From positions 3,410,001 to 3,474,000 of the forward strand of contig JAHEWK010000002.1 of NCBI GenBank assembly GCA_020740775.1: 64,000 nt of DNA, in the 5' to 3' direction. Shown in pieces: positions 23,421-32,831 of this stretch (its first letter is position 1; every line of letters begins with the position of its first letter). Source of the DNA: Ilyonectria destructans (Eukaryota; Ascomycota; Sordariomycetes; Hypocreales; Nectriaceae). The notes under the pieces were generated by a model that worked only from the letters and a program-made list of their open reading frames with translations, was not told the origin of the DNA and did not search any database. The position numbers and the translations under genes are program-made.

Positions 23421-24131
23421 ATTTCTCGACACGGTTGATTTCGATGACAGCGTCTCGATGACGCAACACGACACCTCATGGTTTCCTGGACATGACGACG
23501 ATTTGGCGATATTAAGACGGCGGCTCACGGCTATCTTCGGGCTCTTTCCCCACTACATATGATGATGGTCTTGCGAGGCGGTTCTTGAATGAATTTTCTA
23601 TTGTTTTTTTGTTTCCCTACCCATTTCATTGCCTCCTCACGGAGGAGATTATACCGTCATTGCGAGCAATTCAAGAACCGGTCTGCATTTTTCAGAAGTC
23701 TAGCTTTATCTGCCTAGCTTTTCTCGCTGCCTCATTGGGCTGGGTCCCGTCGTTACTCACCAACGAGTCTGACTTCAAGGGGTGGTTTGCTATTCTGGTG
23801 ATTTTCGAGGTCCCCTTGTGAGAAGTCCAGGCTTTCGTGAGCCCTTGGTTCTCTGCCGCACCGGTTTGCGGGTATCTTCGTTACAAGTTATCACATCCAC
23901 CCGAGGGGACTTGGTCTTGCGAGCTGCTCCGTTCCCGTCTAGCATAATTTAAATTCGTCTTCGTCGCGATGCCTTTCTCTTACATTCCTGACGTTTTCGC
24001 CGATTTCCTTGCCTCGTTATTCTGTAGATACTTTGGAGGATTCGATGCAGCGGCACAGCATGGCTCGACGTGGGAGTTGGACATTGAAAATCCGAACTCA
24101 TAGACACATGATAGGAGAGGCGGGCTTTGGC
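23421..24131. other. Rac 3' region
   Basis: About 700 bases of 3' UTR and spacer after Rac. No gene seen; the frame at 23585-23821 is AT-rich and has no recognisable content. Confidence 0.5.
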
Positions 24132-24340
24132 TGCCTTGGATCTCCTCTTGTCTGTAGGAACTGCATGGTATGTGTTACGTGGTACGCGGTATGTGAGATG
24201 CAAAGAAACGGGTTGCATGCCCATATAAAGGGATTTGCCTTGGATCTTCCCTTGTCCGTAGGAATACGCGGTATGTGGCACGTAGTACGTGGTACGTGAG
24301 ATGCAAAAACGGGTTGAACACTCACATGAAATGAGGTTTG
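24132..24340. repeat. Degenerate ~104-bp tandem duplication
   Basis: Two imperfect copies, 24132-24235 and 24236 to about 24340. Each begins TGCCTTGGATCT, passes through a TACGTGGTACG-rich block, then a GAGATGCAAAxAACGGGTTG block. A third copy starts at about 24334 with TGCCTGACCTTGG. The unit contains smaller GTACGYGGTA-type repeats. Intergenic between Rac and NOP6. Confidence 0.6.
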
Positions 24341-24653
24341 CCTGACCTTGGGAAAGCAAAAACTGATCAATCTTGTCCTGAAATTCCATTTCTATCCACT
24401 TTTGAGGTTAATGTGCCAATTCCTTGGGTATCTAGCTCTGTCCATCTCTATACAACAAGACGATGACTTGAATAACTTTTTTGTATACGTGACCAAACAA
24501 AACCCAGCCCAGTTCTAACATGTGTAGGAAGAAAAATTCATTCGTGAAAACCAAAGGACCAACTTTTGCCCAACCCGTCGTAGATGAGAGCTCTCGTATA
24601 AGCATATGCAATTATTGGAAGGCGTGAGGACGACCCAAGATCGAGGAAAGGGT

Positions 24654-25914
24654 CTAGTTGCTGGGGACGTGGGCACGGCGGCTGGGGTGGATGCTATCTT
24701 CCATGTGCTGCTGGGTATTACTGTTACCGTTTGCCTTGTTTTCCGTCTTGGCGGTCTTCTCGCGCTCGATTCGCTTGGTCCGGTTCTCGTCGAGCTTGCG
24801 GTTCTTCTCCTTGATCTTGTCCTGGCGCTGTTGAGTCTTGCCTCCACCACCAGCACTACAACGCAACAAAAGCAAAAAGTCAGCCATGATTGTCCATGCG
24901 GTCATGTGTTGGTAGAGTATCCTTGAACGTAGGGGTTGCCATGTACATGCAGGCGAGGACAGACCGACACTTCCAGCCAGCCACCCAGGCAGCCGGTAGG
25001 GTAGGACAGTAGAAGCAGCCGATAGATAGGAAGATCCGAGCGGGGAGGGGTGGGGGACTTGGGATGACTTGTGATGAGAAGCAAAAGGAAAGAGGGGAAA
25101 CTTACGTTAACTCGACGTTGATACGACGAGCAGGGGAGACGCCATCCTCGAACATGGAGTGGTGAAACTTATCCAAACAGGTTCGCATATGCCAAACCTT
25201 GGCAAACTCGACGAAAGCAAAGCCCCGGCATGGCTTGGAGTCGTTGGGATCGCTCATGCAGCGGACAGAGACCGGTGAGAGGGAGGCGAAATGGGCTTCG
25301 ATCGTGGTTGCAGTAGCGGTGAAAGGGAGGTTGCCAACGAAGACGATGTGGCGGTCGGCCTTGTCGGAGGAGGCAGTGGCATCATCCGCACCAGCGTCTG
25401 CATCGGCATCGGCGGTGGTGTCGTTGGACTCCTTGGACGACTTTTTCTTGTCCTTCTTGCTCTTCTTCTTGTCTTTGGAGGAGTCCTTGACTTCGGAGTC
25501 GGGAGTGACAGGGGCGTCTTGTGGCTTGTCCTCGTCCTTGGCCTTCTTTTCCTTTTTCTCCTTCTTGGCTTTCTTAGCAGCCTTTCTCGCTGCCTTCTCC
25601 TCGGCGGCGGCATCTGCAGAGTCGGCTGCGGGCTTGGAGACTGCATCAGCCATTGGCGAGTCCTCCTCCACCGCGCTGGTGCCGGCGGGGTTCTCGTCGT
25701 CGTCTTCCTGCTCGGGGAGGTCCTGGAGGTCCTTGCGCTTGTCCTTGCGTTCCTTGCGGCTCTCCTGCTTGTGCTTTTTGCTCTTCTTGTCCTTTTTGGC
25801 CTTCTTCACGTCGGCATCTTCGTCGCTGCGCTTGCGCTTCTTGGCAGGTGCCTCAACGTCAACAGCATCGACATGCTTGTCCTCGACGGCGTCTCTTGCA
25901 CGCTTGCTCTTCAT
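24654..25914 (-). CDS. NOP6: Nop6-like nucleolar RRM protein
   Basis: Two exons on the minus strand, 25914-25106 and 24855-24654, with a 250-nt phase-2 intron (GTAAGT donor, TTGTAG acceptor), giving 336 residues. The first 180 residues are lysine-rich and highly charged (KKAKKDKKSKKHK, then KKSKKDKKKSSKES), a nucleolar-type region. An RRM follows from about 189 to 268: RNP2 is HIVFVGNLPF, RNP1 is CRGFAFVEF. The C-terminal exon encodes a basic coiled helix (KIKEKNRKLDENRTKRIERE). This order matches yeast Nop6, which binds pre-18S rRNA early in 40S subunit assembly. The gene is long-introned compared with its neighbours. Confidence 0.85.
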
Positions 25915-27406
25915 TGTTTCGGTGTGGAAAGGATTGTTGGGTGGTTAGGTGGCTGGCCAAACAGGTTGCAGGAGGGAAAAGTGCAATGCAGGCGGGCGTT
26001 CCTGGAACGGCCAGAGACAGGTCAGCACCCAGATCAGAAGAAAGCACACGGGCTAGTAGCAGCAGGGCATGGTGCCGATGACCAACAAACAATGTGACAG
26101 GTAAGGATCGCCGAGGATCGAGGGATCGAGCCGGATGACGAGCGAGGCAGAGACTTCTGGTTGGTAGGATTGGGGAAGAAACGTACACTATCGGCAGGAG
26201 CCGTTGGGCGAGGTTGAATGGCGTAGTGTGTGGTTGACACTGAGGCTGTCTGAATGGATTGTCTGGGGTGTGATCTGCGAATGCGCGCCTGGGCTGCAGG
26301 ATTCAGAGGCGGGATGTGAAGGATCAGAGGCGGGACTCAGAACTGAGAGACGGGACTCGATGGTGGGTCTCGAGGTTTACGTGCCGTGTCAACCTGAGGT
26401 GTGATTCGTGGGCGGGTGGGATGCGCCTTCCTTCTGGCTTGTGTTCTGGCTTGCGACTTGCGGCTTGCAACTTGCAGCTTGCCGGCTCCAAGGTGACTTT
26501 GAAATTTTTATCCCGCGCTTATCCATTATCCATGCGCCGCTACCTTGCGTGCAGCAGTAGAGGGACGTGCTTTCTTTTTCCGTCCCCGTCCTCTTGGCCT
26601 CTGGTTTTTTTTTCTTCTTTTTTTTTTCCTTCTCGCCGCCCGTCTGACGCAGCTAGTAACTAACCCGCGTGCAGCGTAGCTGGGTACCTCCGTACCGGAT
26701 AGGTAGCGAGTGCACGCACCACCACCCTGTGTCCCGCCCCCCTAATTAGTCGCTAGTGCAGTCCCTGGACTCTGGTTCCAGCGCCAGGTCCCTAGGATTT
26801 GGTCAAGAAGTGGCGAGTGTGGGGCCGGCTGACTTGCAACGCTTGCAACGGACAACGGCGGACCGGCTGCGAGTGCTACCAACTAACACCCTTCTTTCTG
26901 CAGGCTGTACTCCAGACGTACATGGTAGTCTATCGGACAGGGCTTTGATCTCGCGGCATGCATCACGCAGCACGCAGCACGCGGTGCAGCTACAGCGCAT
27001 CATCCAGAGCCCTGATTGTAACCCAATTGCATCTCAATTCCGTTGCAATAGACCGCCGGACAGTGTGGGAAGAACGTGGGAGGACTGTGGGATCGCAGTG
27101 GAAGCCTGAGGCCGAGAGACGGACAGACACACAGTGGACGCTGTGGAGACGGCAAGTCCAGCTGAAAGGCAGAGCGCCGCAAGGGAAAGCGCCGCTTTGC
27201 CATGTGCGACCCTCCTTCTCCCCCGTATTCCAGCCGACTACTAGGACATCCAGTACAGCCGCAAAAGCCGGTACAGCTTGTCCCGCTTGGTCAACCCCGT
27301 ACGAACATCCGCCATTCCGCCGAGAGCTGAATCAGTGAGGGCTGTGTCTTGGCTGTCGTCGACATGACGGCAGCATGAAATGTCTGGGAATCCTGTTGAT
27401 CAATGT

Positions 27407-27509
27407 CTCTCGTTGACCAACGTATCTCCGTTAGCCAACTTCTCTCGTTCACCGATGTCTCTCGTTGACCAACGTCACTCGCTAGCCAACGTCTCTCGTT
27501 CACCGATGT
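27407..27509. repeat. 52-bp tandem duplication of 17-bp units
   Basis: Two copies (27407-27458 and 27459-27509) of a unit that is itself three ~17-bp units of the form CTCTCGTTNACCNACGT. A looser unit follows at 27510-27524. On the minus strand it reads as an open frame, which is a repeat artefact. Confidence 0.75.
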
Positions 27510-28870
27510 CTTGCCCTGACCAACAACAACATCAAGGGGCGCCGCCATCCGGGGACTCGGAGAGGAGACGGATAGGTCACGGATAGGGCACTGATAGGGA
27601 AGGTAGCGCCTGATCGTCTTTTCTTCTTTCCACACTTCTACCCCTCACAGCACGTCCTGCACTCCGACAACCCATCCGCCCAGTCACAACCCCGAGATAT
27701 CTCACATCAGAGACAAGACAGCCTCAGCCTCCAGCCTTCAGCCTTCAGCCCGCCACGGCACAACAACAGCGCAAATGTGCACCAGACGCAGCACCACACG
27801 TCGCATCTGACCCGTCGCAATTCGTCGATCCCGCCAAAAAGAAAACCCTGGGACGTATTGTTCAACGACTGTGGGCACGCGTCCTTGCGCCCTTGCGTGC
27901 TGCGTCCTTGTTCCCCCCAACAACGCCCGCAGAAGGGCCATGGCAAGTCCGGAGAAAAAGAAAGGAAAGAAAGCCGTAGAGGCAAAGCAACGAGCGGCAG
28001 CGTGCCCCCGAGGTCCTTACGAAGCCCGGTACAAGCTGCTACTCAAGGTACTTCCAAGTTTCTTCCTGCGTGCTGCCCTGTTTTGGGCGAGATGTTTCAT
28101 TCCGTGTCTCCTCTTCTTCCCCTCTACTTGCTCTTCGTTTCCTGCATCCACACCCGCTCGCTGGCTGGGCATTATGCCTCTCTCCAGGTGTGTCTTGTGT
28201 GCCTGTGTGCCTCTTGCATCCTGTGTTTCTCACTCTCCGGCTCTCACCCACTCATCGCTCACCCACACCCCCTAACAAGGGCGCATATACATGCTGGAGT
28301 ACGCATCGCTCTGTACCCTCTTTACCTCCACATCGTCATCCACACGCAGTACCAAGTGACACCTCTCCACGCGGCTGTCAGTTGCGGCGCAAGGAAGAAA
28401 AGCACCCCCATGTCTGTGATCCCCCTTGTCCCTGCCCCATGCGCAATGCCCCCCCAAGACTCCATTTTGGCATTTTGAGCGCCGGTTGTACTACAAATCG
28501 CACTTTATTCTGTTCCAGCCTTCAGCCCATGCTGTCTCTCTCCCTCCCCATGCCGTCTCCGTCTCCCATGCCGCCTCTCCCATGCTCATCATGCCGTCCC
28601 ATCCCCCATGTCAGTCTCGACCTCTGTCTGCCCCAGCGGAGCCCTTCCTGCAGCGCATCCTGTCCCCCAGCATCCATGATCCATGAGCCATGCTCAAAAT
28701 CAACCTTTCTAAGCCCTGGCCTATCGCGTTGCCCACTCCCACTCTCCCACGCTGCCCCCCCTCTAGCCTCTAGGTTCTAGGTACCGAGCGCGGTCCCATG
28801 TATTCGCCGCTTCCTTGCCGCTGCCACGCCCCGGCCGCCGCATCTCGTCCTCGTCGACGTCTTCCACCCG

Positions 28871-28906
28871 CTCTTCTACTCGCTCTTCTACTCGCTCCTC
28901 TACTCG
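28871..28906. repeat. 12-bp tandem repeat, three copies
   Basis: Copies of CTCTTCTACTCG at 28871, 28883 and 28895, the last with one change. It lies in CT-rich leader sequence. Confidence 0.8.
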
Positions 28907-29792
28907 CCGTTCCAAGTCGTTCAGCATCTCCGCCGCCTCCGCCGTCACTCCGCTTCCCGGCATACACCCAGTAACCCAGCCGTCCCAGCGAGTTCTCTGA
29001 CAAGAAACAACCGGACCCCCCCAATCTCCCAACAGCCATGTCTCCCAGAAAATAGTCTCCCACATCCGGGATCTGCGACATGCACCTCCCGCGTCTGTCT
29101 CTGCGTCTGCATATTTGTGACTTTGTCTTTCGCCTCCTACCGGCCGCCGCTCCGCCCCCCAGGATCAGGCTCAGCAGCCAGCCCAGTTGCAAGTCTGACC
29201 CAAGCCCAGACCGCGCAGACGGGATGGATGGAGGGCCACAGGAGGGTTGTATGCCCGTCGGTACCAAGCGGTACCAAGCAGCTCGCGAGATGAGGCCCGC
29301 CCCGAACCAATAGTTCTGCCCATACCCGCCGCTCCAACCCGAATCTGCAGTCGAGCTCCTGCATCTCTGCGCATCTCCGATTCTTATTATATACTTGACA
29401 ATTCCCGGGGTTGCTGACCTCCAGCTCGTTCAGCCTCTTTCTCCTTCAGACCTCGTCCCTCCCACCCCTTCTCTCCTACTACAAAGTCATATAACGCCTT
29501 ACATCCCTCACCCTCGCCCACTTCTCACTTCTCACATCCCACTTCCCACTTACTTACTCCCGTTTTACTCGGCATCCTCTCTCTGTTTGCCCTCTCTCGT
29601 CTCGTCTTCTCATCTTCCCATCTTCTCGTCTTCCCGTCCTCCACTCCATCTCATTCTACCACATTCATAGTGCCCACTCATTGAGTGTGTTGCTTGAGTC
29701 CCTCTCAGCTTCATCCTCTTCACTGCCTCCCCAAGAACCCATTGGGAGAGAGCGCTCTCTCCCTCTTTCCCACCCTTACCGCCCCAATCATC

Positions 29793-31973
29793 ATGCAGTT
29801 GACCTGGGACCTGAGTTATGCCCATACCCAGTCCTGGGTCATGGAGGATGGCTCCCCACCTCAAAACTGTTTCGAGTGTCCTTGTCACTTGAGTTCCACC
29901 GTCGTCACTGGCCTCTCTGAGGCTGCGGCTGTACCCCAGCCAGATAATGCAAGTGCTCATCCCCTTGCAGATGTCGATGCTACCTCGACGTCCGATGCCA
30001 GCACGTCCAGCTCATCTCCCTCACCTCCTTCATCATCACCGCCGGCAATGGAACAGCTCCGTGGCGTTGCCGACGATGTCGAAGATGCCTTGATCCCCAA
30101 GGAAACAGCTATTCGCCACATGTTCAATAATGCCAGTCACACATGGAAACACTTCCTCGACGAGGCATTAGCCCTCCCTCGTACCGTCTTTCCCCCAGGA
30201 CTCGACGCACACATTGTCTTCAAGGACATGCCGCCACTTCCCGAATCCCTTCCTCAAAACGGTGTTCTTGCTGGTGCTCCAAGATGGTCCGTCCCGGAGC
30301 CCGCTGAAGCGCTCGCCGATGAGGACTCTGATCTCTCCCTCGTCGGCGGCACCCTCGACGATATGGACTTGGATCTCTCCCGCGTCACCGGCACCACAAA
30401 ATACTTCCGCCTTGCTTATCCCGATATCGTTGAGTGTCGCATCTCTGAGTGTCGCATCTCTTCGGATCCGAGCGCCAGCTGCAGCGGGAGCCCGCCGTCC
30501 TCCAACGTTGGTGCGTCAAACGCCCCGCAAGGCCTCGCCATCTTGACCATGTGCTGGTCCTACATCTTCTCCACTCGGCTACTGCACCTCCAGGGCCGGA
30601 GGGTCCACTACACCGACTCCTGCCTCCGCCCATTCCCGAAGAACGCGGTTGGCATACTCGCGCAGAATGAGATCCTTGTTCAACTCCCCGACGAGGCCTC
30701 CGAGCCTCTCATCCAATGGCTCTGTGCTATCCTGGCTTCCAAGCCGGGCTGGTCTGCCGATGACAAGGGTGGCCCATTCTCTCCCTGGGCAGCTTGCTGT
30801 ACCGGCGACTTCACTTTCGTTGTTGCGACTGAGGAACAAGTCTGCCTTGATCCCAATGCTGAGCCTCCGACTGTTGACGAGGCTGCGGAACTTCTCTTTG
30901 AGTTCTGCAAATTGTTTGGCATTGGCCATGAACCATTGCGTTACGATGGCCCTGCTGAGCTATCCCCCGTCAAGGCCGCCTTCTTGGCAACGCTCGCCAT
31001 TCCGTTCTATCGGATGGCCAAGCTGCAGCCTGACTTCCCCAGACCCTCCCTCAACCCCGCGAAGAATGGCACCTTAAACATCAACAAGAGCACAATCCAA
31101 TATTACATCACTGACCTCCAATACCACATGACGCTTAGCATGCACCAGTGGTCCCTGGGCCCTGTCCTATGGAGTATATTCTGGCAGCCTGACGTCGAAT
31201 GTAATCTTGTCAGCCCCTGGCTCGCTGCCGTCAAGAGCGTCATCCAGCCTGCCCTTGACGAGTGCGACTTCGAGCTCTTGGCCAAGATCTTCGCCATGCG
31301 CCGACCTCGTGTCGCCCTTTGGTGGCATGGCCTTTTCCTCCTTGGCGACACCAAGATTCTTGACATGATTCGCACTTACTTCGACACCCTTGATGAGGGG
31401 TGTTCTTTTGATACCCTCGCTCGCCCGGACATCGTCTCCGCCGCCTGGACCGGATCTGCCCAGTCATATCAGGACGACCAGATTCCTCGCGGCTACTACA
31501 AAACTTCGTCTGTTCCCCGTGCCGACCTCCTCCAGCATCGTCACACTCTCACTCTTCGGGATCCCTGGCCTCTCTTCTACGGCTGGCGCCCCTTTGGCTC
31601 TGTTCCCAAAGAGAGCATCGAGCCAGACTTGTATCCCTGGCTGGAGCGCGGACATCGTCGTGTCTATGAGCTGTGGACTTGGTGGGTCAAAGACGATGCC
31701 AGGACTCGACCTCGAGTTTCACAAGGTTTCCGCCAAGAGTCGAAACGCTACGCCTCATCCGTCCCGGACTACCTAGCGATGATGAACGCCCCAGATCCGT
31801 CTGCGCCGATCTCGCCCACAATTTGGCTGCCTCTCGCCCCGTCTCAGCGTGCCACCCGCCAGATGATTGCTCATTCTCTTGGCAACATAGTCGGGGAGCG
31901 CAGTGTCAGCACCGCCGTCATCCCAGGGCTCGGCAACAACCACCCTTGGCTCAAAGATTGGACTCCCGCCTAA
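29793..31973 (+). CDS. Unrecognised 726-aa fungal protein
   Basis: Intronless frame. ATG 29793 (MQLTWDLSYAHTQSW) is chosen because the 36 codons upstream translate the CT-rich leader into low-complexity sequence. Residues about 60-100 are a Ser/Pro/Ala linker. The rest is well-mixed and probably folded: an acidic LADEDSDLSLVGGTLDDMDLDL stretch precedes a region with LAILTMCWSYIFSTRLLHLQG, then a long Trp-rich domain (KPGWSADDKGGPFSPWAACC, MHQWSLGPVLWSIFWQP, RVALWWHGLFLLGDTKILDM, LRDPWPLFYGWRPFG). The C-terminal part repeats the Trp-Pro pattern and ends HPWLKDWTPA. No signal peptide or certain membrane helix. Two short adjacent copies of VECRIS occur near residue 215. I recognise no enzyme motif; it looks like a conserved fungal protein of unknown function. 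Confidence 0.75.
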   Translation: MQLTWDLSYAHTQSWVMEDGSPPQNCFECPCHLSSTVVTGLSEAAAVPQPDNASAHPLADVDATSTSDASTSSSSPSPPSSSPPAMEQLRGVADDVEDALIPKETAIRHMFNNASHTWKHFLDEALALPRTVFPPGLDAHIVFKDMPPLPESLPQNGVLAGAPRWSVPEPAEALADEDSDLSLVGGTLDDMDLDLSRVTGTTKYFRLAYPDIVECRISECRISSDPSASCSGSPPSSNVGASNAPQGLAILTMCWSYIFSTRLLHLQGRRVHYTDSCLRPFPKNAVGILAQNEILVQLPDEASEPLIQWLCAILASKPGWSADDKGGPFSPWAACCTGDFTFVVATEEQVCLDPNAEPPTVDEAAELLFEFCKLFGIGHEPLRYDGPAELSPVKAAFLATLAIPFYRMAKLQPDFPRPSLNPAKNGTLNINKSTIQYYITDLQYHMTLSMHQWSLGPVLWSIFWQPDVECNLVSPWLAAVKSVIQPALDECDFELLAKIFAMRRPRVALWWHGLFLLGDTKILDMIRTYFDTLDEGCSFDTLARPDIVSAAWTGSAQSYQDDQIPRGYYKTSSVPRADLLQHRHTLTLRDPWPLFYGWRPFGSVPKESIEPDLYPWLERGHRRVYELWTWWVKDDARTRPRVSQGFRQESKRYASSVPDYLAMMNAPDPSAPISPTIWLPLAPSQRATRQMIAHSLGNIVGERSVSTAVIPGLGNNHPWLKDWTPA

Positions 31974-32831
31974 TCGTGCCAATTGTCTTCGGAGACTTCT
32001 CCCCTCCCCCTACTACTATGACTCTTCTTTTTTTCACCTTGATGAATGATGACAGGACTAAGGAAATCACCCCATACAGTGGGCGATTGGAGTATTGGAC
32101 TGGGGATTGCTTTACCAAAATCGAACCCAGAAGCTGCGACTCAAAAAGCAGGTTTAACGATTGCTGCGATTTTCTTCTTTTTCATTAAACGGAACCTTGT
32201 GATGGGTCTGTATGGGTATTGGTATTGGTCTTCAGGTGTACGCCTGGGTTTGTTCTTGCTTCGATTCCTTTTTTTTTTCTTTATTGGTTTCCTCTAGGTT
32301 TTTGGGACTCTCTTGCTGGCCCTATGCGGGTCTGTCTTTTATGCAGGTATCAACGGATTGTGCGTTTTGTATCCCCAGCTCGCAGAGAGCAGCTCTAGTC
32401 TAAGCTAGGTAGTTAAGAAATATCGACTTGCACCCACATCTCGGGCTGATAATCATTGGCTGCAGAGATGTGGTGTCGCTTGGAATAAACACTTGACTCT
32501 ATACCCAATCAGTCTCTACCTCATGCGCGTCATGCGATCGCCCTTACATGTGCCCACTACACAAACACAACGTCACATCCGATCACCTTAAAAAAGCGTC
32601 ACTGTTAGTCCAATGAGCTTCAGCCAAGCGGGTTTCTTCAATTATTTTCTTCCGATGAATCTCCTAAGTCTACAAAGGATACTAAAACATCATGATAATA
32701 ATCACCCTCTTCCCGCGATATCCCGACAATAATCAATGTTGACATGCCAAACATAATAACGCCTTCGGCTCCCACACTACCTCTCATCCCAAAACACCAT
32801 GCGCGAACAAATCGCCAGGAATCATGTGCCA
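31974..32831. other. Intergenic, convergent 3' ends
   Basis: About 860 bases between the 3' ends of the 726-aa gene and the surface-protein gene. It has T-rich tracts around 32265-32285 and no gene. Confidence 0.5.

Larger units (their letters stand above)
25915..29792. other. Long intergenic region with CT-rich leader
   Basis: About 3.9 kb between the divergent NOP6 gene and the 726-aa gene. It is rich in C and T on the plus strand, especially 28480-28780 and 29400-29790, the latter being the probable leader of the next gene. It holds a poly-T tract near 26610 and two tandem repeats listed separately. A lysine-rich frame at 27940-28047 followed by a GT could be a leader peptide or chance; I do not call it. 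Confidence 0.45.

Noticed and set aside
25199..26097. Ser- and Leu/Val-rich frames on the plus strand
   Set aside because: Antisense of the lysine-rich NOP6 coding region; the composition follows directly from AAG/AAA codons.
27871..28275. Possible exon MASPEKKKGKKAVEAKQRA at 27940 followed by a GT
   Set aside because: No convincing second exon in frame; kept only as a remark in the intergenic entry.
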